Of a DNA stretch of 20,681 nt, positions 7,161 to 15,221 are shown piece by piece. A program made the translations under genes and the position numbers. The notes beneath the pieces are model-generated. The model had not been told where the DNA came from. It saw nothing but the letters and a program-made list of their open reading frames with translations, and did not search any database. Positions within the stretch are counted from its first letter, which is position 1; every line of letters begins with the position of its first letter. The stretch lies in the NCBI GenBank assembly GCA_938003885.1, contig CALKWT010000238.1, positions 1 through 20,681 of the forward strand, given 5' to 3'. The stretch is from an uncultured Balneolaceae bacterium. Its GTDB lineage: Bacteria > Bacteroidota > Rhodothermia > Balneolales > Balneolaceae.

Positions 7161-10100
7161 CTATTCTGTAATATTCAGGGCAGTTCGTACTAACTTCTCC
7201 TGTTCTGCGTCATGGATCTTTTTCTGTCCGGCAGCAGGAGAGGCTGATGCCTGACGACCGACATATGAGAGTTTTTGGCCTCTCTGAAGCAGTTCCTGAA
7301 TTCTGGGCGCTATATATTGCCACGAGCCCATATTCCGGGGCTCTTCCTGGCACCATACTACGTCCTTCACTTTCTTGAACCGTTTCAGATATTGGCTGAC
7401 ATCCTTGTCCGGGAAGGGATAGAGCATCTCCACTCTTGCGATGATAACATTGTCAATGTTATGATCTTCTTTGGCTTTGAGAAGGTCGTAGTAGACCTTA
7501 CCTGAACAGAGAATAAGCCGGTTCGCGGACTCCTCATTTGATCCCTTGGGATCTTCAATGAAAGGCCTGAAGGCTCCATTTGCAAGTTCCTCTACATTGG
7601 AGACGGCTTTTGGATGCCGCAGCAGGCTCTTGGGAGTCATGATTACGAGAGGTTTTTTAATCTCCTGAAGCGCCTGTTTCCGTAGCAGATGGAAATATTG
7701 TGTAGGAGTAGTCAGATTGACCACCTGCATATTGTCTTCTGCGCAGAGTTGTAGAAAACGCTCCAGTCTGGCCGAGGAGTGCTCAGGCCCCTGGCCTTCA
7801 TAACCGTGGGGAAGGTTCATAACAACTGCCGATCGCTGACCCCATTTGGCCTCCGAAGAGGAGATAAACTGATCAATGATAATTTGGGCTCCGTTGGCAA
7901 AATCTCCGAACTGCGCTTCCCAGATAACCAGAGCATCCAGTTTAGCAGCGGAATACCCAAACTCAAAGCCGAGAGCCGCAAACTCACTAAGATGGCTGTT
8001 ATAGGGGAAGAATTTGCCCTGATTCTCATCGAGGTTGTTCAGGGGAATAAATCTCTGATTGGTTTCTGTTCCATGAAGAACAGCATGCCTGTGGGAGAAT
8101 GTACCTCGTTCAACATCCTGGCCTGTCAGACGAACGGTTGTTCCCCGTTTCAGCAGTGAACCGAAAGCGAGCCCTTCAGCAAAGCCCCAGTCAATAGCTG
8201 TCTCATTCTTTTCAACAATCTGCGCCCGTCTGGCGAGCTGCCTGAGCAGCTTGGGGTTCGCATCAAAATCTTTCGGAACGGTGTTGATTTTAACGGCGAT
8301 CTCTTTCAGCTCGTCAATGGGGAAGGTTGTATCTGGATAGTCCGCCTGCTGGCTTTGTGATTCTTCCGTTCTGTCCAGCATCTCGTCGGTTACATCCAGG
8401 GAAGGTGAACTCTTGGCATCTTCAAAAGCTTCTTGCAGCAGATCCTCAAACTCATCAAAGATAGCCTGGGTTTCCTCCTTGGTAAACTCACCTTTCCGGA
8501 GAAGTTCCTCCAGATAGATGTCCCGTACAGTCGGATGGTTTTCAATCTCCTTATACATTCCAGGTTGTGTAAAGGCAGGTTCATCCCCTTCATTATGACC
8601 ATGCTTACGATAGCAGATCAGATCGATGACGACATCTTTTCCAAACTTCTGCCGGTAATCGAGTGCCATGTTCATCACATGTACAGCAGCTTCGGGATCA
8701 TCTCCATTTACATGAAAAATAGGAGCCAGAATCATTTTAGCCAGATCAGAGGCGTATTCTGTTGAGCGTGCATCCACCGGAAGGGTGGTGAATCCAATTT
8801 GGTTATTGATAATGACGTGAATGGTGCCCCCGGTTTCATACCCTCTGAGCTGAGACATATTTAGGGTTTCTGCAACCACACCCTGGCCAATAAACGCGGC
8901 ATCACCGTGCATCAGAACGGGGACGTGCTTCTTTTTGGCATGCTCAGCTTCCAGATGGTCCTGATTGGCCCTTGCAGCTCCTTCCACAACCGGATTGACA
9001 GCTTCCAGGTGACTTGGGTTGGGCAGCAGTTCCATTTCAACAGTATTTCCACTCTTCGTCTTATATTTACTGTTGGCACCCAGGTGATACTTTACATCTC
9101 CTGAACCCTGAATGGTACTGAGGTCGATGTTCCCTTCAAAGTCTGCAAAAACCTGGTGGTATGGCTTTTGCATGATGTTCACCAGAATGTTAAGCCGCCC
9201 GCGATGCGCCATTCCAAAAAAGAACTTCTCAACTTCTTGCTTCGAGCCTCTTTCTATCAAAAAGTGAATCATTGGGATGAGGGTTTCCGCACCTTCAAGT
9301 GAAAACCTTTTGTGTCCGATGTACTTTTTATGCAGGAACTGCTCGAAAGCCATCGCCTGATTCAGCTTGTGGAGAATTTCTTCGCGATCATCCTTGTTGA
9401 GATCTGGTGTATTTGTAGTGCTCTCCATGGTTTCGCGGAGCCATTTCCGTTCATCCAGATCCAGAAGGTGCTTGTATTCGGCACCGATTTTCCCGCAATA
9501 GGTATTCCTGAGAAGCTGAATAATATCACGTAGTTTCGCTGTTTTCTTACCTCCCAATCCATCACAGAAAAACTCCCGGTCCAGATCCCAGAGTGTCAAC
9601 CCGTAATACTCAAGGTCAAGTTCGGGACTTCGTCCGGGGCCACTGCCCAGGGGGTCCAGATTTGCAAGTACATGTCCCCGCATCCGGTACATATTGATCA
9701 GCCGCCACACAGCGATGGCGCGGCGATCCTGCTCCAGTGAATTGGCCCTTCCGCTCAGCTGTCCTTCATATTTATCTTCTCCATAGGGGAAGGGTTCATA
9801 TGGGATTTCAAGATCTGCGAAAATATTTTCATAGAAGCCATCCTCGCCATTGAGGAGTGCATCCACTTTTTGCAGAAACATTCCTGATTCAGCTCCCTGT
9901 ATAATCCTGTGGTCGTAGGTACAGGTCATTGTCATCACCTTGCTGACACCCAGCTGGTTCAGCACATCCTGCGCCATCGATTGAAATTCTGCAGGATAGT
10001 TAATGGCACCTGTTGCAATAATGGCTCCCTGGCCTTTCATCAGACGAGGTGTTGAAGAGACGGTTCCGATTGTTCCGGGATTGGTAATAGAGATGGTGGT

Positions 10101-10799
10101 CTCCTGGAAATCAGAAACTTCCAGCTTGCCATTTCGTGCTTTGCTGATCAGTTCCGCAAATGCATAGAGGAACTCCCGGAAATTCATTTTATCTACGGCC
10201 TTGATATTCGGGACCACCAGGTTTCGTGTGCCGTCACGGCCTTCCAGGTCGATCGCAATTCCGAGATTGATATTTTCCGGCTTGATACGATAGTGGGTAT
10301 CGTTATCTCTTTCATAGTAGGAGTTGATATTCCGAAACTCTTTGAGAGCCTGGATCACACCCCAGGAGATCAGGTGAGTGAAGGAGGCTTTCGGTTCTCC
10401 ACGCCTGGTCAGATGAGTGTTGATAATCGTACGGTCTTCGGTCATCATTTTGACCGGGATCACCCTGAGGGAAGTGGCCGTAGGCACATAGACACTTTCA
10501 TCCATGTTTTCGACAATTCTGGATGCCACACCTCTGATTTTTTCTGTTTCGGCACTTTCAGGAACAGTCATTTTTTTCTCCTGATCCTTACTTGCCTGAG
10601 CTGCTTGCGCTCTTTGAGGCTGCATGGAAGGAAGAGGAACAGGCCGTTCTGGTTGCTTCGGAACGACTGCAGAGCCGTTTAATTCATCAAAATAACGCTT
10701 CCAGTGCGGAGGAACCGAAACCGGATTTTCCTGGTATTGCTTATAAAGTTCTTCGACCAGGGCTGAATTGGGACCAAAAATGGATTCAAGTGATTTCAA
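7161..10799 (-). CDS. kgd: Multifunctional 2-oxoglutarate decarboxylase/dehydrogenase E1 with fused E2-type acyltransferase domain (Kgd/OdhA type)
   Basis: This is a TCA-cycle enzyme that decarboxylates 2-oxoglutarate with thiamine diphosphate and can pass the succinyl group toward CoA. Its 1212 aa match mycobacterial Kgd and corynebacterial OdhA in length and order. Residues 1-40 form the E1o N-terminal helix segment (VEELYKQYQENP). Residues 41-85 are a Pro/Gln/Ala-rich linker. About 90-335 form an E2o-like acyltransferase domain ending in TYDHRIIQGAESG, with catalytic His297 and no lipoyl domain. About 355-1212 form E1o, with HRGRLN (532-537), SGDVKYHLG (566-574), GDAAFIGQG (632-640), NNQIGF (665-670) and GHNEGDEP (734-741), then the central and C-terminal transketolase-like domains (GQDVERGTFSHRHA, WCQEEPRNMGSW). 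The start codon is TTG at 10799. The frame is open to 10874 but holds no ATG, GTG or other TTG. The E3 and lipoylated E2 partners are not in this window. Confidence 0.95.
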   Translation of the reverse strand: MKSLESIFGPNSALVEELYKQYQENPVSVPPHWKRYFDELNGSAVVPKQPERPVPLPSMQPQRAQAAQASKDQEKKMTVPESAETEKIRGVASRIVENMDESVYVPTATSLRVIPVKMMTEDRTIINTHLTRRGEPKASFTHLISWGVIQALKEFRNINSYYERDNDTHYRIKPENINLGIAIDLEGRDGTRNLVVPNIKAVDKMNFREFLYAFAELISKARNGKLEVSDFQETTISITNPGTIGTVSSTPRLMKGQGAIIATGAINYPAEFQSMAQDVLNQLGVSKVMTMTCTYDHRIIQGAESGMFLQKVDALLNGEDGFYENIFADLEIPYEPFPYGEDKYEGQLSGRANSLEQDRRAIAVWRLINMYRMRGHVLANLDPLGSGPGRSPELDLEYYGLTLWDLDREFFCDGLGGKKTAKLRDIIQLLRNTYCGKIGAEYKHLLDLDERKWLRETMESTTNTPDLNKDDREEILHKLNQAMAFEQFLHKKYIGHKRFSLEGAETLIPMIHFLIERGSKQEVEKFFFGMAHRGRLNILVNIMQKPYHQVFADFEGNIDLSTIQGSGDVKYHLGANSKYKTKSGNTVEMELLPNPSHLEAVNPVVEGAARANQDHLEAEHAKKKHVPVLMHGDAAFIGQGVVAETLNMSQLRGYETGGTIHVIINNQIGFTTLPVDARSTEYASDLAKMILAPIFHVNGDDPEAAVHVMNMALDYRQKFGKDVVIDLICYRKHGHNEGDEPAFTQPGMYKEIENHPTVRDIYLEELLRKGEFTKEETQAIFDEFEDLLQEAFEDAKSSPSLDVTDEMLDRTEESQSQQADYPDTTFPIDELKEIAVKINTVPKDFDANPKLLRQLARRAQIVEKNETAIDWGFAEGLAFGSLLKRGTTVRLTGQDVERGTFSHRHAVLHGTETNQRFIPLNNLDENQGKFFPYNSHLSEFAALGFEFGYSAAKLDALVIWEAQFGDFANGAQIIIDQFISSSEAKWGQRSAVVMNLPHGYEGQGPEHSSARLERFLQLCAEDNMQVVNLTTPTQYFHLLRKQALQEIKKPLVIMTPKSLLRHPKAVSNVEELANGAFRPFIEDPKGSNEESANRLILCSGKVYYDLLKAKEDHNIDNVIIARVEMLYPFPDKDVSQYLKRFKKVKDVVWCQEEPRNMGSWQYIAPRIQELLQRGQKLSYVGRQASASPAAGQKKIHDAEQEKLVRTALNITE

Positions 10800-11011
10800 A
10801 ACAGTATTTTTTCTTAAAAATGGGTAACAAAAAATTAGTAAAAAAATAAAGCAGGGGCAGGAGATTGCTAAGCCTTACTGCTTTATATGGTGTGTACTAC
10901 CTGTAAAATGAAATTTTGCTTAAAACTAAACATATTTGTATTAAAACACGATGAATTTTACCTCGGGAATAATTTTTAATAAAAGATAATCATTTATCTG
11001 CCAATTAGCTT

Positions 11012-11048
11012 TCCGTATATTACGTGTTGATACTTTTGAGTATACGGA
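11012..11048 (+). promoter_or_regulatory. Candidate pepF promoter flanked by an inverted repeat
   Basis: TACTTTTG (11031-11038) matches TAnnTTTG exactly. It sits in the 21-nt spacer of a perfect 8-bp inverted repeat, TCCGTATA (11012-11019) and TATACGGA (11041-11048), a layout typical of an operator around a promoter. No good -33 TTG is present, which would fit an activator-dependent or weak promoter. The implied leader is about 320 nt. Confidence 0.4.
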
Positions 11049-11155
11049 TTTCAGTAGGAATTGTTGTTGAAATTTTATCACAGGGAAGTTTGCTGTGGAG
11101 GGTAGGCAGAGCACATTGCCCTCTTCTCCCTGTGGAAGAAAGACAGCGAAATCAG

Positions 11156-11196
11156 CCGTCCTGGTAAAATATGAGAAGATGCAACCAGGAGACGGA
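11156..11196 (+). other. Leader hairpin 1 upstream of pepF
   Basis: TCCTGGT (11159-11165) pairs perfectly with ACCAGGA (11184-11190). Allowing a small bulge, CCGTC and GACGG extend the helix outward. It lies directly before the larger structure at 11203-11277. No U-tract follows. Confidence 0.4.
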
Positions 11197-11202
11197 GCCC
11201 GG

Positions 11203-11277
11203 AATCCTGATATAAAAGAGTCGTGATGCCGATTTTCTGTCAGAGAATCCGGTTCGCGACTCAGATCTCACAGGATT
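11203..11277 (+). other. Long nested stem in the pepF leader (structured RNA candidate)
   Basis: Three helices nest within 75 nt. AATCCTG (11203-11209) pairs with CAGGATT (11271-11277). GAGTCGTG (11218-11225) pairs with CGCGACTC (11255-11262) through one G-U pair. CCGATTTTCT (11229-11238) pairs with AGAGAATCCGG (11242-11252) with one bulged C and one G-U pair around a GTC loop. That gives about 25 paired positions. It is not followed by a T-run, so it is not a plain terminator. It could be a cis-regulatory leader, a small RNA, or a palindromic repeat element. Confidence 0.5.
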
Positions 11278-11366
11278 AGAAATATCTGCACTGCTGTCAA
11301 ATCTGTTATCAGGCAGCGGATGCAGAAGGAAAAGAACAAGCAAGTTTTTAGTTTTAAAGATAAGAT

Positions 11367-13166
11367 ATGTCAGAAAAGAAGAAATTGAATGAAACAGGTG
11401 CCGCAGAGGTGGTTTGGGATCTTTCAGATCTCTATCCGGCTGCTGATGCTCCCGAATTAAAACGCGATCAGAAGAGATTAAGAGAGCTGGCTTCTCGTTT
11501 CCAGGCGAGCTACCGCGGGAAAGTGAAGGAGCTGACACCATCAGGGTTAGCACAGGCCTTGACCGACTACGAAGAGATCATTCAGGTCTCGGGTAAGATC
11601 GGTTCTTTTGGCCACCTGATCTGGTCTACCAATACAGAATCGCCAGCATATGGGAAGCTGTTGCAGCAGGCGAGTGAACTGGGCTCGGAAATCAGCCAGC
11701 AACTTGTTTTTTTTGATGTCGAGTGGCTGGCGGTCCCGGATGACCAGGCTGATGCTCTGATTCAGAGCGAGGAGTTAAAAAAATGGAGGCACTATCTGAT
11801 CACCTCCCGCCGGTACAAGCAACACACTCTAACCGAAGAAGCCGAAAAGGTAATGAGTGCAAAGTCGGTGACTGGCAGAATGGCCTGGAACAGGTTTTTT
11901 GACGAAACACTTGGGGCAGCCCGATTTGATCTCGATGGGGAGAAACTTACAGAACAGGAGACATTGAGCAAACTGCACAGCCCCGACAGGGAGGTTCGGA
12001 AGAGGGCTCACGAATCCCTCACCACTACGTTTCGCGACCTCTCCAGAACGCTTACTTTTGTCTTCAACACTCTCCTGGCTGATAAGCAAATAAACGATCA
12101 GCTCAGAAATTACGAGAACTGGCTGTCCGGAAGAAATCTGGCCAATCAGATAGAGGATGAAACGGTGAATACCCTTGTCCAGAGTGTACAGAGCCGGTAT
12201 CCGGCCGTCCAGAGATACTATCGGCTAAAGAAGAAACTTTTGGGTGTGGAAACGCTATATGATTACGATCGTTATGCACCTATAACCCAAACCTCCCAAA
12301 AAATCAGCTGGTCTGAAGCCCGCGAAATTGTTCTTGATGCGTTTCACGGCTTCCATCCTGAAATGGCGCGGATTGCAAAAAAATTCTTTGATGAAAAATG
12401 GATTGATGCTGCCATTCAACCCGGAAAACGGGGCGGAGCCTATTCTGCAAGCACAGTTACCACCGTACACCCTTATGTCTTTATGAATTTTGATGGACAG
12501 CTTCGGGATGTACAAACCCTGGCGCACGAACTGGGTCACGGTGTGCACCAATATCTGGCCCGGGAACAAGGAGAGTTACAATCATCCACTCCACTGACAA
12601 CGGCAGAAACAGCTTCCGTGTTTGGGGAGATGCTGGTCTTCAACCGGCTGATGAACCGCCTGGAGGACCCGGCAGAAAAATTGGGTTTGCTTGTCAGTAA
12701 GACTGACGACACGATCGCAACGGTCTTTCGTCAGATCTCCATGAACAGATTTGAAGATAAAATCCATACTTCCAGAAGGGGGGAAGGAGAGCTTACGACG
12801 AGTGATTTTTCAGAGCATTGGTATCAAACCCAGTCGGACCTTTACGGAGACTCGATTGAACTTACGGAAGGCTACAAGCTTTGGTGGTGCTACATACCCC
12901 ATTTTCTGCACACACCGGGGTATGTCTATGCCTATGCTTTTGGGGAACTGCTGGTACTTGCGCTCTATGATCTCTACTCAAATTCGGAAATTGCCGGATT
13001 TGAAGAGAAGTATCTGGATCTGCTGAGAGCTGGAGGATCAGACTGGCCTGAAACACTTATTGGCAAGCTGGGACTGGATGTTAAAGATCCTGAGTTCTGG
13101 AACAACGGCCTGAATCTGTTCGAAGAGATGGTCCGTGAAGCGGAAGCCCTGGCAGACAGGATTTAA
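11367..13166 (+). CDS. pepF: M3 family oligoendopeptidase F
   Basis: This is a cytosolic zinc metallopeptidase that cleaves short oligopeptides, probably in peptide turnover. The 599-aa length is typical of PepF. The zinc site is clear: HELGH (387-391) supplies both His ligands and the catalytic Glu388, and Glu414 in TTAETASVFGE is the expected third ligand. The N-terminal helical half (about 20-200) and the FMNFDG / DVQTLAHELGHGVH region agree with the M3B subfamily. The C-terminal region keeps the tyrosine-rich FLHTPGYVYAYAFGE segment that helps position substrate. There is no signal peptide. The ATG at 11367 follows an A/T-rich leader with a weak AAAGATAAG. A long folded leader lies upstream, and a GAF-like protein follows after 165 nt. 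Confidence 0.94.
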   Translation: MSEKKKLNETGAAEVVWDLSDLYPAADAPELKRDQKRLRELASRFQASYRGKVKELTPSGLAQALTDYEEIIQVSGKIGSFGHLIWSTNTESPAYGKLLQQASELGSEISQQLVFFDVEWLAVPDDQADALIQSEELKKWRHYLITSRRYKQHTLTEEAEKVMSAKSVTGRMAWNRFFDETLGAARFDLDGEKLTEQETLSKLHSPDREVRKRAHESLTTTFRDLSRTLTFVFNTLLADKQINDQLRNYENWLSGRNLANQIEDETVNTLVQSVQSRYPAVQRYYRLKKKLLGVETLYDYDRYAPITQTSQKISWSEAREIVLDAFHGFHPEMARIAKKFFDEKWIDAAIQPGKRGGAYSASTVTTVHPYVFMNFDGQLRDVQTLAHELGHGVHQYLAREQGELQSSTPLTTAETASVFGEMLVFNRLMNRLEDPAEKLGLLVSKTDDTIATVFRQISMNRFEDKIHTSRRGEGELTTSDFSEHWYQTQSDLYGDSIELTEGYKLWWCYIPHFLHTPGYVYAYAFGELLVLALYDLYSNSEIAGFEEKYLDLLRAGGSDWPETLIGKLGLDVKDPEFWNNGLNLFEEMVREAEALADRI

Positions 13167-13331
13167 CGACTCTGTCAGGCACAGTGAGCAGGCTATGATC
13201 AGATAGTGACGGATGATCAGGGTTAACGGTCCGTCTCCAGAGATAAATATAAACAGAGCATCTGACAAACCCTCTATAACGGGTAAATGAATCGATGTTG
13301 ATAACAAACACATTTTTGGCAATGAGTAGTT

Positions 13332-14801
13332 ATGTCCTCTAAAAGAGAAGAAAAAGCGCTCCGGGAATTCAAACAGATAATGGATGACCTGCTTATCCTG
13401 TTGGCCGGATCAACCGGTGCAACCACGGCCACTCTTTATTGGGTGAACAGGTCGCGTGAGCAATTCGTCCTGGAAACCTCCTGGACCAGCAGTCCATACG
13501 CTATTTTTAAAGACCGTGTTAACTTTGAGGAGTTTTATCTTAATCGATATAAAGATATTGAAAGCGTAACCCGGCTTCGGGTAGGGGATGCTGTTTCTGC
13601 TGATGAATTGACCCACTATTTTCAAAATATACCCATCGACTCACTGCTGTTGATTCCCTTTCGAAATAAAGGTGAAACTGTGGCCATTACAGTGATTGAA
13701 GGAGGCAGGGATTTTGCTGTTTCCGCAGATAAGGCCATACTTTCATCCTACAGGAGCGCACATCTTAAAGTGTTGAACACCTATCTCGAACTTACGGACC
13801 TGTATGAGGAACAAAACAGGTGGGTGCGTTATGAAAAATCGCTGGAGAAATTTGAAGTCAATCTGACACCACCTGAAATTCTCAAAATATTAACTGAGGA
13901 GTTGCAGGCCCTTTTGCCGGACGGGGGCTCAGCCGTGGCAGTAAGGGGGATGGAGTCCTGGGTTACTGTTTTACGATCTGCGAGCCATGAGCGTTGTGAC
14001 ATGATTCCGTTGGGGCTAATGGTGGAAGAGAAATCGATGGCCTTTGAGGCGTTGCAGAAAGGGGAGAATTTATTCTCCATGCATTTCAACAACAACCCAA
14101 AAAGAATTTCCACGTCTGAGCTTCGCTCGGAAGGTGCCACGCTGGCTGTACCTATGCTCATCAATGGGCGGCGTCAGGCGATTGTCCTGGCCTATGACAA
14201 GAATCCACTCGTTTTTACCGAAGCAGTGAAGCATAAAATTTCAAATTTGGTAAGAGTGGCAGGGTTCCGTATCCGTGCCGCCGTCCGTGAGAGTGAAACC
14301 AGCAGTGATCTTTTTGCCACCGAATACGGCAGCATCGATCCCGAACTGTGGCAGATTACCCTTGAAAAGCTTGTGAGTGAAAAGACTTATCCTGCTGAAC
14401 ACGTATGGTTTGGGTTGGTTGGCATAGAAAATTTATCGGAACTCAGGGCATCCTTTCGACTGGGGGAACTGAAGAAGATTCAACGGATAATTGTGAAGGC
14501 TCTGAACCCTTCAAGGTTAGGCTATAATGGATTTATTGGCTTTCACAGCGATTATGTCTACCCCTATCTTTTTGTCTCCGATTCGGAGGATCACCACAAT
14601 ACATGGCTGAAAAGAAACATGAATGACCTTGCGGCGAAGGTGGACATGGGAGATGGAAGGAGAGTTGCCATCCAGATTAAAGCGGGATCGGTGAAAACGG
14701 ACCCCGGCTTGTGGGATCCCGATGAAATCTTAAATGATGCAAAACAGGCATTGAATGTAGCCTTGAAAAGCACGGGCTCTTCAGCTTCCTACAGCAGATG
14801 A
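13332..14801 (+). CDS. Uncharacterised cytosolic protein, two GAF-like domains plus degenerate GGDEF-like domain
   Basis: I do not recognise a named family. The 489-aa protein has no signal peptide or membrane segment. Residues about 15-155 and 165-320 each look like a GAF sensor fold: alternating strands with LLLIPFRNKGETVAITVIEGG in the first and GATLAVPMLINGRRQAIVLAY in the second, each followed by helices. Residues 357-478 resemble a diguanylate cyclase fold. FGLVGIENLSELRASF stands where the metal-binding strand and DxxxFKxxND segment would be, GFHSDYVYPYLFV (403-415) stands in place of the GGDEF hairpin, and DPDEILNDAKQALNVA matches the terminal helix. The GG[DE]EF residues are absent, so it should not make c-di-GMP. 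It may be a sensor or scaffold. The start is ATG at 13332. The domain assignments are by eye and need profile searches. Confidence 0.75.
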   Translation: MSSKREEKALREFKQIMDDLLILLAGSTGATTATLYWVNRSREQFVLETSWTSSPYAIFKDRVNFEEFYLNRYKDIESVTRLRVGDAVSADELTHYFQNIPIDSLLLIPFRNKGETVAITVIEGGRDFAVSADKAILSSYRSAHLKVLNTYLELTDLYEEQNRWVRYEKSLEKFEVNLTPPEILKILTEELQALLPDGGSAVAVRGMESWVTVLRSASHERCDMIPLGLMVEEKSMAFEALQKGENLFSMHFNNNPKRISTSELRSEGATLAVPMLINGRRQAIVLAYDKNPLVFTEAVKHKISNLVRVAGFRIRAAVRESETSSDLFATEYGSIDPELWQITLEKLVSEKTYPAEHVWFGLVGIENLSELRASFRLGELKKIQRIIVKALNPSRLGYNGFIGFHSDYVYPYLFVSDSEDHHNTWLKRNMNDLAAKVDMGDGRRVAIQIKAGSVKTDPGLWDPDEILNDAKQALNVALKSTGSSASYSR

Positions 14802-14963
14802 CAGGAATGGAACATATTTGGCAGAAACCATTTACAGAAGAGATCAGAACACCTGACAGGTGAGGAATGTTTTGCCTGAATGCCGGCTGAAGTGTGAAAC
14901 TGAATAATCATTAAAAAACCATGAACCGTTTTGGGCTGATGTCACGCATTCAAAAAGAGCCAA

Positions 14964-15128
14964 ATGGGTTATAGAATAGATAAGCCGAATCCGCAACATA
15001 ATTCATGGTTCGTACGTAAGAACATTCCAGATGTGACCATCCCTAATGAACAGAAGATGCTTAGGTGTCTCATAGCGTGTGACGAGAAAAGTTATTTATA
15101 CTTTTCTGATGAAAATTCGCTATATTGA
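14964..15128 (+). CDS. Possible small protein of 54 aa, unknown
   Basis: An ATG at 14964, preceded by AAAAAGAG as a weak ribosome-binding site, opens a 54-codon frame ending at TGA 15126-15128. The nearest upstream in-frame stop is at 14937. The product is soluble-looking and mixed in composition, with Trp15, two Cys (34 and 39) and an acidic, Tyr-rich end (SYLYFSDENSLY). It has no signal peptide, no membrane segment and no motif I recognise. A frame of this length arises by chance fairly often, and a palindrome and a promoter-like box lie inside it. I list it as a candidate only. Confidence 0.3.
   Translation: MGYRIDKPNPQHNSWFVRKNIPDVTIPNEQKMLRCLIACDEKSYLYFSDENSLY
15008..15023. promoter_or_regulatory. 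16-nt palindrome upstream of rpoD, possible operator
   Basis: GTTCGTACGTAAGAAC is self-complementary except for one G/A pair (GTTC-n-TACGTA-n-GAAC). It lies about 200 nt before the rpoD start and about 80 nt before the candidate -7 box. It also lies inside the possible 54-codon frame. No known regulator box is recognised. Confidence 0.3.
15099..15106 (+). promoter_or_regulatory. Near-consensus -7 box for rpoD
   Basis: TACTTTTC differs from TAnnTTTG only at the last base and resembles the exact copies at 4393 and 11031. It would give a leader of roughly 110 nt before the GTG start. No clear -33 element is seen. Confidence 0.3.
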
Positions 15129-15221
15129 GAAGTTTTTTAGATTAAATATCCATACTAAATAAGCAAGCTGTTCGTTATTATCGGACATGTTTGTAAATTT
15201 TAATAAAAGAATTAAAAAAAC

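Larger units (their letters stand above)
10800..11366. other. Divergent intergenic region kgd / pepF
   Basis: The 567 bp between divergent kgd and pepF are AT-rich on the kgd side. They hold an exact -7 box (11031-11038) inside an inverted repeat, and then a strongly folded stretch at 11156-11277. I found no plus-strand frame above about 15 codons from an ATG. A 133-codon minus-strand frame at 11152-11553 is antisense to the pepF start and not credible. For kgd, only a weak -7-like TATGTTTA is seen (minus strand, 10927-10934). Confidence 0.65.
14802..15221. other. Intergenic region upstream of rpoD
   Basis: It contains a small hairpin CACCT-GAC-AGGTG (14850-14862), a 9-bp inverted pair AACCATGAA / TTCATGGTT (14917-14925, 15002-15010), a 16-nt near-perfect palindrome (15008-15023), a near-consensus -7 box TACTTTTC (15099-15106), and a possible 54-codon gene (14964-15128). 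The last two conflict in part, so not all can be real. Confidence 0.55.

Noticed and set aside
11152..11553. 133-codon minus-strand frame across the pepF start
   Set aside because: Antisense to pepF and its leader; low-complexity translation with no recognisable domain.
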